DNA of 7,313 nt from an uncultured Phycisphaerales bacterium (GTDB lineage Bacteria > Planctomycetota > Phycisphaerae > Phycisphaerales > SM1A02). The stretch is taken from contig CAMPIL010000180.1 of assembly GCA_946886375.1 (NCBI GenBank), positions 1 to 7,313 of the forward strand, written 5' to 3'. A model generated the notes under the pieces. It saw nothing but the letters and a program-made list of their open reading frames with translations, was not told the DNA's origin and ran no database searches. This document shows, in pieces, positions 1-5,569 of the stretch (position 1 is its first letter; each line of letters begins with the position of its first letter). The position numbers and the translations under genes were made by a program.

Positions 1-11
1 CGCGTGGTCCA

Positions 12-242
12 TTGTCGCTTTGGCCGGTCATTCTCGTTGTACTCGCCGTGGGTCTCGACACCCTGACGCTCTGGTCCGTGAAAGCGGACCTCCGTCGGCA
101 GGGCTACGCCCATCTCGACATGCGCGTTGTCGGCATCGACCTTATCCTGACCATCACCGCATTGATCGCCTGCTGGTTCTGGTGGCGCGAGAGTCACACG
201 CCAACGAAAGAGGTGCAACGCCGCAACAGCGACAAAAGATAG
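12..242 (+). CDS. small two-helix membrane protein, probably 5'-partial
   Basis: The reading frame is open back to the first bases of the window (codons from position 3 give R, G, P before the TTG at 12), so the gene probably starts outside and only its end is seen. The visible 76 residues hold two hydrophobic segments, roughly residues 4-19 and 39-58, joined by a short charged loop (KADLRRQ), and end in a basic tail. That fits a small inner-membrane protein with two or more helices. It stops 17 bp before the CDF exporter gene on the same strand, so the two are probably co-transcribed. I do not recognise the family and assign no function. A role with the neighbouring metal exporter is inferred from position only. 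Confidence 0.55.
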   Translation: MSLWPVILVVLAVGLDTLTLWSVKADLRRQGYAHLDMRVVGIDLILTITALIACWFWWRESHTPTKEVQRRNSDKR

Positions 243-259
243 CAAGCGGAAGCGATCGC

Positions 260-1189
260 ATGGCACACGACCACTCTCACACGACAGCGTACATTGAAGA
301 CCGCAACCTGGTCGTCGCTGTGGCGATCAATGTGCTTCTGACGCTGGCCCAGATCGTCGGCGGAGTGCTGTCGGGCAGCCTTGCGCTGATCGCCGATGCG
401 CTGCACAACTTCAACGATGCGATTTCGCTACTCCTTGCCCTTGTGGCGAGGCGAATCGGCCGCAAGCCGCCCGATGCCGACCGCACCTTCGGCTATCGTC
501 GCGCGGAAACCGTCAGCGCACTGATCAATCTCACCGCTCTTGTCGTCGTGGGCCTATTCCTTTGCTACGAGGCGATCCTGCGTTTCTTCCAGCCCGCGGA
601 TGTCGGCGGCTGGACGGTCATCATCGTCGCCGGCATCGCGCTGCTGATCGACGCGGCGACGGCGGTCCTGACCTTCTCAATGTCCCGAGGCGACATGAAC
701 GTCTGGGCGGCCTTCATCCACAATGTCGCCGATGCCATCGCCTCCGTCGGCGTCATTGTCTCGGGCGTGCTGATCATCTTGTTCGATTGGACTCTCGCCG
801 ACCCGATCATCGCGATGGCCATTTCCGCCTATGTGATCTACCAGGGCATCATGGGCATGAAACCCGCCTTTCGTGTGCTCACCGACGCGGTGCCTCACGG
901 CATGGACCTGCAAGACGTGGTTCACGCCATCGGGTCGGTTCCGGGTGTCCGATCGGCGCATCATGTGCACTTGCGAATGCTCGATGAACACCATGTATCC
1001 TTGACAGCCCACATCGTCATCGACAGCGCCAATCGCACCATGACAGATCTCGCGGAAATAAAGGCCGCGACCAAAGCGCTGTTGGAACGCCGCTTCGGCA
1101 TTCTCCATGTGACGCTGGAGTTGGAGTCCGAGCACGAGGCCGCCGCCGCAACCCATTCAACAACCGTCGTACCCCCTCCCCTGAAATGA
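260..1189 (+). CDS. CDF-family divalent metal cation exporter (CzcD/ZitB-like)
   Basis: This 309-residue inner-membrane protein is a cation diffusion facilitator, a class that exports Zn2+, Co2+, Cd2+ or related ions from the cytoplasm in exchange for protons. Both halves of the transport site are visible: D46-A-L-H49-N-F-N-D53 in helix 2 and H154-N-V-A-D158 in helix 5. The HxxxD pair in each helix is typical of the CzcD/ZitB branch. The FGYRR motif (77-81) after helix 2 is also a family hallmark. The N-terminus is His-rich (MAHDHSH), and the cytosolic C-terminal domain (about 215-295) has the SVPGV/HHVHLR pattern. Length is normal for the family. The ATG at 260 was chosen over the longer open frame from 20 because family homology begins at MAHDHSH; a GGAAG lies about 8 bases upstream. 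The ion cannot be read from sequence; Zn/Co/Cd is the family expectation. Confidence 0.93.
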   Translation: MAHDHSHTTAYIEDRNLVVAVAINVLLTLAQIVGGVLSGSLALIADALHNFNDAISLLLALVARRIGRKPPDADRTFGYRRAETVSALINLTALVVVGLFLCYEAILRFFQPADVGGWTVIIVAGIALLIDAATAVLTFSMSRGDMNVWAAFIHNVADAIASVGVIVSGVLIILFDWTLADPIIAMAISAYVIYQGIMGMKPAFRVLTDAVPHGMDLQDVVHAIGSVPGVRSAHHVHLRMLDEHHVSLTAHIVIDSANRTMTDLAEIKAATKALLERRFGILHVTLELESEHEAAAATHSTTVVPPPLK

Positions 1190-1325
1190 CGTCGAGCGTG
1201 CTGGCAAGTGGACCGAGGGTTGCAACAACTTCGCGCCAGATGCAGATGCCGTCAACTCGAAGCCTCACCATCGGCAATGAAAGACGAGCAAGCGCGTTTG
1301 TTCAGAAGCGACGTAGAATCAGGTC

Positions 1326-1733
1326 ATGATTCGCTATGCCCGATGTGTCTTGCTGTGCGGCGTGGGGATGTTGTCAGCGTGCAGCACGACGACGCAAAAG
1401 GATGTCGCCATGTCTGCATCCAACGAGCCGCCCCCGGAACCGCCGATGGTCTGCACGCTGACGCCAGAGCAACTCAGCGCGCAGCGTGAAGGACTTCTGC
1501 CTGGCTTGCTCAAGCGCGCGGATGAGCGCACCGCGCTGGAGCACGGCTATCGCATGAAGTTCACGCCCCCCCACGCGCCGGGTTTGCTCGATGAGATTGC
1601 CCGCATCGTGGAGCAGGAGCGAGGCTGCTGCCAGTTCCTCAAGTTCCAGATCACCGTCGAGCCAAGCAACGGCCCGATCTATCTTGAGGTGACCGGACCA
1701 GCAGGCACGCGCGAAATGCTCGATGCGCTGTAG
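1326..1733 (+). CDS. Cys-Cys (ERGCCQFLKF) small protein with lipoprotein-like leader
   Basis: This is a 135-residue protein. From about residue 40 it reads as a compact domain: C43-TLTPEQL, then a GYRMKF strand, then E-Q-E-R-G-C101-C102-Q-F-L-K-F, then VEPSNGPIYLEVTGP. I recall short proteins with this CxLTPEEL...ERxCCxFLxF pattern in mercury and other metal-resistance clusters. The three cysteines make metal binding plausible but unproven. The first 19 residues look like a lipoprotein signal: arginines at 3 and 6, a hydrophobic core, and lipobox L16-S-A-C19. However, the ATG at 1410 (residue 29) has the better Shine-Dalgarno (AAAAGGA, 7-base spacing) and would give a cytosolic protein of about 107 residues like the homologues I remember. 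Either or both starts may be used. It lies between two CDF transporter genes. Confidence 0.75.
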   Translation: MIRYARCVLLCGVGMLSACSTTTQKDVAMSASNEPPPEPPMVCTLTPEQLSAQREGLLPGLLKRADERTALEHGYRMKFTPPHAPGLLDEIARIVEQERGCCQFLKFQITVEPSNGPIYLEVTGPAGTREMLDAL

Positions 1734-1739
1734 ATGCTC

Positions 1740-1780
1740 AAGCAGACGCCACTGCTCAAGGCGGCGTGAGGCGTCTGTTT
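1740..1780 (+). terminator. hairpin after the Cys-Cys gene, possible weak terminator
   Basis: CAGACGCC (1743-1750) pairs perfectly with GGCGTCTG (1770-1777). AAG/TTT flanks extend this to about 11 bp with one G-T pair, around a 19-base loop. Only three T residues follow, so it may be a weak terminator, an mRNA-stabilising hairpin or a processing site between the Cys-Cys gene and the next transporter gene. Confidence 0.45.
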
Positions 1781-1814
1781 GCCGAGCGCGGTGTGGCATG
1801 CGACCCTTGTGGGA

Positions 1815-2429
1815 ATGGAATCGCCGACCGTCAACACTCCCGAGGTAGCGCGCTTGCGTCGCGTCGTTCGCCTGGTGGCAATGCTCAATCTCGCCTATTT
1901 CGGCGTTGAGTTCGCCGTCGCGCTGGTCATTGGATCGGTGTCGCTGTTCGCTGACAGCATCGACTTTCTCGAAGACGCTTCGATCAACTTCCTGATCTTC
2001 GCAGCGCTGAATTGGAGCGCGCGGCACCGGGCACGGGTCGGGATGGCGCTGGCGGGCATTCTGCTCATTCCGGGAATGGCGACGCTGTGGATGGCATGGC
2101 GCAAGTTCAACATACCGATTCCGCCGGAGCCGTTTTCGCTGTCACTGACTGGCGCTGGCGCGCTCGCGATCAACTTGTCATGCGCGATCATGCTGACGCG
2201 CTTCCGCAGGCATCCGGGGGGCGGGAGTCTGACGCGTGCTGCGTTCCTGTCGGCGCGGAACGATGTGCTGGCCAACGTCGCGATCGTCGCTGCCGGCATC
2301 ATCACGGTGTATCTTCGCTCGGCGTGGCCTGACCTCATCGTTGGCCTGGGCATCATGCTCATCAACCTGGATGCGGCGAGGGAGGTCTATCAGGCGGCGC
2401 GAGAGGAGCATCGAGCGGCCGCGCCTTGA
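1815..2429 (+). CDS. short CDF-like cation transporter lacking the cytosolic domain
   Basis: This 204-residue integral membrane protein has about six hydrophobic segments and no C-terminal cytosolic domain, so it is about two thirds of a normal CDF. Helix 2 carries D47-S-I-D50-F-L-E-D54, and the later SARNDVLANVAI segment carries D150-xxx-N154 where classical CDFs have HxxxD or DxxxD. I recall a group of short 'cation transporter' proteins with the same FADSIDFLEDASxNF and RNDVLxN motifs, so this looks like an intact member of that group rather than a truncated gene. The substrate is unknown. The ATG at 1815 was chosen over the TTG at 1779 because the sequence from MESPTVNTPEVARLRR leads cleanly into helix 1; the Shine-Dalgarno is poor for both. 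It follows the Cys-Cys gene by 81 bp on the same strand and is likely part of the same resistance module. Confidence 0.82.
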   Translation: MESPTVNTPEVARLRRVVRLVAMLNLAYFGVEFAVALVIGSVSLFADSIDFLEDASINFLIFAALNWSARHRARVGMALAGILLIPGMATLWMAWRKFNIPIPPEPFSLSLTGAGALAINLSCAIMLTRFRRHPGGGSLTRAAFLSARNDVLANVAIVAAGIITVYLRSAWPDLIVGLGIMLINLDAAREVYQAAREEHRAAAP

Positions 2430-2434
2430 AACCG

Positions 2435-2468
2435 CTGAAGCAGACCTCGCTGCTGAACGCGGCGTAGA
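2435..2468 (+). repeat. diverged repeat of the post-Cys-Cys-gene sequence (first copy 1737-1770)
   Basis: The 34 bases here match 25 of 34 bases at 1737-1770, including AAGCAGAC, CTGCT and GCGGCGT. Both copies can form the same small AGCAG-N6-CTGCT hairpin, and both would encode LKQT(P/S)LL(K/N)AA followed by a stop. Each copy begins within a few bases of a gene's stop codon. The origin is unclear: it may be a repeated intergenic hairpin or the shared tail of a lost gene. Confidence 0.4.
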
Positions 2469-2719
2469 AGGTATGCACGGTGCAGTGCAGTTCCCTAATC
2501 AAGAGAGGTCGGCCGCTGACCGGCACTCGCGGCCACCTGATGGCGTGGCATCTGCAAGAAGTACGTGCTGAACTGAGAAGATCGCGACACATTTCTGGCG
2601 GGCGCAGATGTAGACCGGTGCAACCCGCCCGTTGACAGCGGCGGCACGAGGACACACTCTTGCAGGGACGCACGGACGCCGTGGCAGCGCCACGGCTGCG
2701 GACATCGCGCGCCAGGCGC

Positions 2720-2783
2720 ATGTCGGCACGAGATAGGCGCGAGGAACTGGCCAACCTGATCGCCAGCGGTCTCGCTCGGGCTG
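2720..2783 (+). pseudogene. possible 5' fragment of a lost small gene
   Basis: From the ATG at 2720 the frame reads MSARDRREELANLIASGLARAG, a helix-like, protein-like stretch of 22 residues. It stops looking protein-like exactly where the duplicated Cys-Cys gene end begins (2784); the frame then runs out of phase with that copy and meets a TGA at 2825-2827. This is best explained as the start of a gene cut off by recombination. The family is not recognised, and such a short stretch could be chance. Confidence 0.3.
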
Positions 2784-2868
2784 GATCACCGTCGAGCCAA
2801 GCAACGGCCCGATTTATCTTGAGGTGACTGGACCGGCAGGCACGCGCGAAATGCTCGATTCGCTTTGA
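2784..2868 (+). pseudogene. 3' fragment of a second Cys-Cys protein gene
   Basis: These 85 bases match 1649-1733, the end of the Cys-Cys gene, at 78 of 85 positions without gaps. Translated in the matching frame they give ITVEPSNGPIYLEVTGP and on to a stop. Before the stop codon there are five differences: four are synonymous and one changes Ala to Ser; the stop is TGA instead of TAG. The similarity starts abruptly at 2784 and ends at the stop codon. No matching upstream part or start codon is present, and the frame upstream meets a TAG at 2734. The pattern indicates the remnant of a separately evolved homologue, not a recent copy. Confidence 0.8.
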
Positions 2869-2881
2869 AATGCGTGCTTGG

Positions 2882-3457
2882 CTAGATGCGTGCAACGAAG
2901 ATTGCATTACACCGAAGGCACCCTTCAGTACCGGGATACGCCGTTTCAATCAGAGCTGGTGAAGCGGAGCAGACAGGACAATTGCCGAGCCATGCTGCAA
3001 GGGGCAGATCGGCCCGCGCAGCGGCGGTGGCATCTTGAAGATCCTTGTGACGAATCGGTTGAAACGTGAGATTCATTTCCATCCATTGGGCCGGGATCGT
3101 GAGCAACGCGGCATCCGGCCGCGAAGCGGCGAAGCGCCTGATGAGGAAGTAGATCTCGGCAAGCACCTCATCGGAGGACACCTGGATCTCATCGGTACGA
3201 ACCTGGAACGTGACCGGGGAACTTCTGCTGAGACGGTCTAAGAGGAATGCGGCATCGCGGTGGTCGAATCTCTGGAGCGCGACCCAGAACGCCCTGGCTG
3301 CGGTTTCTGTCAGCAACGACGAACGGGCATCATCGAAATACCTTGGGCACGCGACCCAGCGATATCGCTCCGAAGTGAGTTGATCGACGAAGAGAGCGGC
3401 AGCGGGCTTGAAGGCGCGGGCGACGACTTGAGCCGCAAAGCTGTCTGGTGAATGCAT
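2882..3457 (-). CDS. hypothetical protein with C-terminal zinc ribbon
   Basis: I do not recognise this 191-residue protein. It is soluble, with no signal peptide or membrane segment. The N-terminal ~150 residues look mostly helical (stretches such as AARAFWVALQRF and EVLAEIYFLIRRFAA). The C-terminus holds C160-P-V-C163 and C180-L-R-C183, a Cx2C-x16-Cx2C arrangement expected to bind one zinc as a ribbon. The CPVCSASP stretch faintly recalls the ribbon of FdhE-type proteins, but the rest gives no support for that. The start ATG has a GCGGAG seven bases upstream. It is the last gene of the leftward backbone run, 123 bp after the small conserved protein, with no clear promoter of its own, so read-through from upstream is likely. 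It may be a plasmid-associated nucleic-acid or protein-binding factor. Confidence 0.7.
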   Translation of the reverse strand: MHSPDSFAAQVVARAFKPAAALFVDQLTSERYRWVACPRYFDDARSSLLTETAARAFWVALQRFDHRDAAFLLDRLSRSSPVTFQVRTDEIQVSSDEVLAEIYFLIRRFAASRPDAALLTIPAQWMEMNLTFQPIRHKDLQDATAAARADLPLAAWLGNCPVCSASPALIETAYPGTEGCLRCNAIFVARI

Positions 3458-3580
3458 AACCAGTCTCCGCAGGAAGCGCCGCGATCATACGCGCTGCGGG
3501 AAACCCGAATGCTGTGAAGGCCAGGTGAGGAGCGCCTTCGGTGAAACCTTGATGAAAGTGACGGACGGATGCCCCGGAAT

Positions 3581-3883
3581 TCAGGCGGACTGGTCCTGAT
3601 CGCGATCGCGGGCGCGCTGTGCGAAGATCCATGTGTGGGCCTCGTTCAGAGCCTTGGCGAGCGTGAGCAGTTCGTCGGCACCGAAGCTGGAACTCTCCTT
3701 CCACTCTTCGCCGTCGCGATAGGTTCGCGCGACGGTGACGTTGTACATCGGACCGTTGCTGGTCTGATTCTGCCAGACGACAGCCTTGATGCCGCCGTAA
3801 CGGACGACATGGCTGGGCTTGTTGCTGGCAGTGTTGCTTGCAGGAGTGCTGTTCATTTTGTTTCGAGTCTGCTGTTGGGGCAT
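3581..3883 (-). CDS. conserved small basic protein of unknown function
   Basis: This 100-residue soluble protein has an unstructured Gln/Asn/Ser/Thr-rich N-terminus (about 1-22), then a compact domain: HVVRYGGIKAVVW (25-37), NGPMYNVTVARTY (43-55), a DGEEWKESSSF turn and strand (57-67), and a closing helix ELLTLAKALNEAHTWIF (71-87). The several-strands-plus-helix layout resembles small single-stranded nucleic-acid-binding folds (PC4-like), but that is a guess from pattern only. I recall this RxGxIKAxxWxNxTxxGPxYNVTxxRxYxDG family as widespread hypothetical proteins in Planctomycetota and plasmids. The start at 3883 was preferred over an upstream in-frame ATG at 3925 because GAGGAGG sits five bases before it. 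It lies 109 bp downstream of the RHH gene and has its own candidate promoter and palindrome, so it may be regulated separately and highly expressed. Confidence 0.82.
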   Translation of the reverse strand: MPQQQTRNKMNSTPASNTASNKPSHVVRYGGIKAVVWQNQTSNGPMYNVTVARTYRDGEEWKESSSFGADELLTLAKALNEAHTWIFAQRARDRDQDQSA

Positions 3884-3919
3884 AGAAACCTCCTCAACTG
3901 AATGTTGGGAAAGCGCCCT

Positions 3920-3935
3920 GTTCACCTGGTTGAAC
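3920..3935. promoter_or_regulatory. candidate operator palindrome upstream of the small conserved gene
   Basis: GTTCA (3920-3924) and TGAAC (3931-3935) form a perfect inverted repeat around six bases. On the minus strand it falls just downstream of the candidate -10 box, over the expected transcription start and before the Shine-Dalgarno. That is a normal place for a repressor to bind. The binding protein is unknown. Confidence 0.35.
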
Positions 3936-3938
3936 TCG

Positions 3939-3968
3939 CGTATCCCACAATGTTCCGCGCAAAGTCAA
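3939..3968 (-). promoter_or_regulatory. candidate sigma70-type promoter for the small conserved gene
   Basis: On the minus strand, TTGACT (3968-3963) is followed after 18 bases by GATACG (3944-3939). The -35 matches the consensus at five of six positions, while the -10 is only moderate. The start codon lies about 55 bases downstream with a strong Shine-Dalgarno between. In a GC-rich host the consensus may differ. Confidence 0.4.
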
Positions 3969-3992
3969 GAAGAATCGGTGGTGGTCGTCGGC

Positions 3993-4454
3993 TCAATCCG
4001 GACGCATCATCGCGGCAGCGCGGAGGCCCGCCACGATTGCCGCCGCAAGCTGACGCTCAAATCGCTCCCGTTGATGCACACAAGCACGAGCGTTGCTCGG
4101 CAGTTTCGTCTTGCCCATCCCCCTCCCCTCGCGTTCCAGCGATTCGAACGCGTGATCCACAGCGATGAGCACGGCACGCAGCACATGACTCGCATTGAGG
4201 CGTGTACCGGTTGAGGTGCGGTACAGATTGACGAGTCGATCGACGGTGAGCGACGTGGATGCAGTCAGCATGAACAGACGCTTTCGGGTCGGGAGATCGC
4301 GATTGTCTGCTGTTTCCTGATTGGGTTCGCGGGTGGGTTCGGGAGGCACGTTGGCCGGAGTCTCTGGCGCCGCCAGCGCGCGAGCCGCCGCAGTGCCATC
4401 AAACCACCTGAGCACAGTGCTCGAAGGTTGCGGGTCCCGAAGTGGTTTAGCCAT
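3993..4454 (-). CDS. small ribbon-helix-helix partition protein (ParB/ParG-like partner of ParA)
   Basis: This 153-residue protein likely binds the plasmid centromere and partners the ParA ATPase. Residues 1-55 are Pro/Ala/Glu-rich and flexible. Residues 57-101 fit a ribbon-helix-helix: a basic strand RKRLFMLTAST (57-67), helix SLTVDRLVNLYRTSTG (68-83), a turn, and helix NASHVLRAVLIAV (87-99). The end is Arg/Ala-rich and helical. There is no ParB-type HTH or CTPase motif, so this is not a canonical large ParB. The start codon lies inside the end of parA (the sequence ATGGCTAA, 8-base overlap) with GGAGG six bases upstream, a strong sign of translational coupling. Small RHH partners encoded just after short ParAs are typical of type Ib partition systems, where the RHH protein also represses the operon. 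Function is inferred from fold pattern and position. Confidence 0.72.
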   Translation of the reverse strand: MAKPLRDPQPSSTVLRWFDGTAAARALAAPETPANVPPEPTREPNQETADNRDLPTRKRLFMLTASTSLTVDRLVNLYRTSTGTRLNASHVLRAVLIAVDHAFESLEREGRGMGKTKLPSNARACVHQRERFERQLAAAIVAGLRAAAMMRPD

Positions 4455-5388
4455 TCATGGCCTCCAGCTCGCGCGGCGCCGCTATCTCGAGGCGGTCCTT
4501 CGGACCCGGCAGAGCCAAGTCGTAGTCGTACGGTGGCCAGTCCACAATGACGGGCCCTGCCTCGCCCTTGAGAAACGATTCGCGATTCTGGACGCGATGC
4601 TCAATCTCGCACGCGAGCAGCATGTACTGATGCGCCGCTGGAATCTTCGTGCAACTGGGTATCTGGTACACAGTCTTCCCGCGACCGGAGAGCTCCGGCA
4701 GGATGACCGCCTGCGAAATGGTGCTGCGAAAGGTGCGGTCGGGCATGGCGTCGTTGACCACTCTCTCCAATTCGGCGCGAAGTCGAGTCGCCCGGCGGTC
4801 AACATTGCCGAAGACGATCCCGAGCACCTCGAGATTGGGATTGCGGTGGTGACGGGCATCAGCGATATCTTTGAACGCATCACTGAGGCCGCTGAGTGAG
4901 AGCGGGTGCGGGAACGCCGAAAGCAAGAACCACTCAGCCGTCGCGTATGCGGCCACCGTGGTGGTTGCCGCCGGATGCGGACACGTGTCGAGGAAAATGA
5001 AATCATACAGTTGGCGCGCCTGGCGGATCGGACGTTCGAGAATCCTTGTGCGGTCCACGAACTTGGAAAGAAGACTGTCCAGTTCATTGAGCTGCGGCCG
5101 GGCCGCAATCAGATGCACGCCTTCGGGCATTCGCTCAGTCACCACTAGCGACTCAATGCTCTCATCAGTCGTGAGCAATTCGAGTGTGCCGACGAAGCTC
5201 TCCTGCGGCACCCCGAGATGCTTTGTCGCCCCCGCCGTGGGATCCAAGTCGATGATGAGGCACCGCCTTCCCCGCAATCCAAGCGCTGCTGCAATATGCA
5301 CCGTGTTGGTCGTCTTCCCGACCCCGCCCTTCTGATTGCCCACCGCGATCAATACGCCTTCGCCAACTTCGTCTGCATTATCCGTCAT
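4447..5388 (-). CDS. parA: ParA-family partition ATPase
   Basis: This 313-residue protein is a deviant-Walker ATPase that drives plasmid partition by binding the nucleoid and its partner-centromere complex. Visible motifs are Walker A K20-G-G-V-G-K25-T-T27 with the signature lysine K20, the A' region CLIIDLD49P50, and Walker B FIFLD134. The usual DxDPQ-G/S-N stretch reads DLDPTAGATKHLG here, which departs from the textbook motif. There is no N-terminal HTH, as in type Ib ParAs, although the protein is longer than most of that type because of a ~60-residue C-terminal extension. The ATG at 5388 was chosen over upstream in-frame starts back to 5637 because GGAGGGGA (5391-5398, minus strand) precedes it and the upstream translation crosses the repeat region. 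The partner gene overlaps its stop by 8 bases. Expression is probably controlled by the GCATGC repeats upstream. Confidence 0.92.
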   Translation of the reverse strand: MTDNADEVGEGVLIAVGNQKGGVGKTTNTVHIAAALGLRGRRCLIIDLDPTAGATKHLGVPQESFVGTLELLTTDESIESLVVTERMPEGVHLIAARPQLNELDSLLSKFVDRTRILERPIRQARQLYDFIFLDTCPHPAATTTVAAYATAEWFLLSAFPHPLSLSGLSDAFKDIADARHHRNPNLEVLGIVFGNVDRRATRLRAELERVVNDAMPDRTFRSTISQAVILPELSGRGKTVYQIPSCTKIPAAHQYMLLACEIEHRVQNRESFLKGEAGPVIVDWPPYDYDLALPGPKDRLEIAAPRELEAMNG

Positions 5389-5494
5389 GTTCCCCTCCAT
5401 CATGCGCATCATGTCCATGTCCCGTTGTGCATGCCCGCTGTCGCGCACGCGCGAGTTCGCGGGTGGCCGAGTGCTCGCATGCACGCTCATTGAA

Positions 5495-5524
5495 CCCATA
5501 GCACGGCCGCAAGAGACTGAACAA
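5495..5524 (-). promoter_or_regulatory. weak candidate promoter for the parA operon
   Basis: On the minus strand TTGTTC (5524-5519) is followed after 18 bases by TATGGG (5500-5495), preceded by TGC as in an extended -10. The matches are mediocre. Its appeal is position: GCATGC copies at 5477-5482 and 5429-5434 would lie just downstream of the start and in the leader, ready for repression. Confidence 0.25.
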
Positions 5525-5536
5525 GCAGGATTCTGT

Positions 5537-5569
5537 CGCTGGGCATCGCCAGCGCCATGCCGATGGCGC
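5537..5569. repeat. two adjacent hairpins in the par-rep control region
   Basis: CGCTGG (5537-5542) pairs with CCAGCG (5549-5554) around six bases. GCGCCAT (5552-5558) pairs with ATGGCGC (5563-5569) around GCCG. The two stems share three bases (5552-5554), so they are mutually exclusive at full length. No T-run follows on either strand, so these are not terminators. Confidence 0.5.

Larger units (their letters stand above)
2430..2881. other. gene-free junction between metal cargo and plasmid backbone
   Basis: No intact gene is visible in these 452 bases. They hold a degenerate echo of the sequence that follows the Cys-Cys gene (2435-2468), and a perfect 8-bp hairpin with a 3-base loop at 2678-2696 without a T-run. 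At 2784-2868 lies a near-exact second copy of the 3' end of the Cys-Cys gene. The + strand module and the - strand backbone operon converge here, yet I see no good intrinsic terminator at the convergence point. The mosaic of gene pieces points to past recombination. Confidence 0.6.

Noticed and set aside
20..259. 80-codon N-terminal extension of the CDF exporter
   Set aside because: It lies out of frame over the small membrane protein gene, is Arg/His-rich nonsense, and CDF homology begins at the ATG at 260.
1190..1325. Possible promoter (TAGAAT at 1314-1319) before the Cys-Cys gene
   Set aside because: There is no acceptable -35 at 16-20 bases upstream, so it cannot be supported.
1374..2027. 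Long minus-strand frame opposite the Cys-Cys and short CDF genes
   Set aside because: It is a shadow of the + strand genes, common in GC-rich DNA; it has no family-like motifs.
2632..2660. Perfect TTGACA with CACTCT 17 bases later, possible promoter
   Set aside because: The -10 is poor and nothing coding follows; a six-base match by chance is expected in this length of sequence.
3330..3704. Minus-strand frame bridging the small conserved gene and the zinc-ribbon gene
   Set aside because: It overlaps both real genes on the same strand in another frame and lacks a good start signal; low-complexity Arg/Ser/Ala content.
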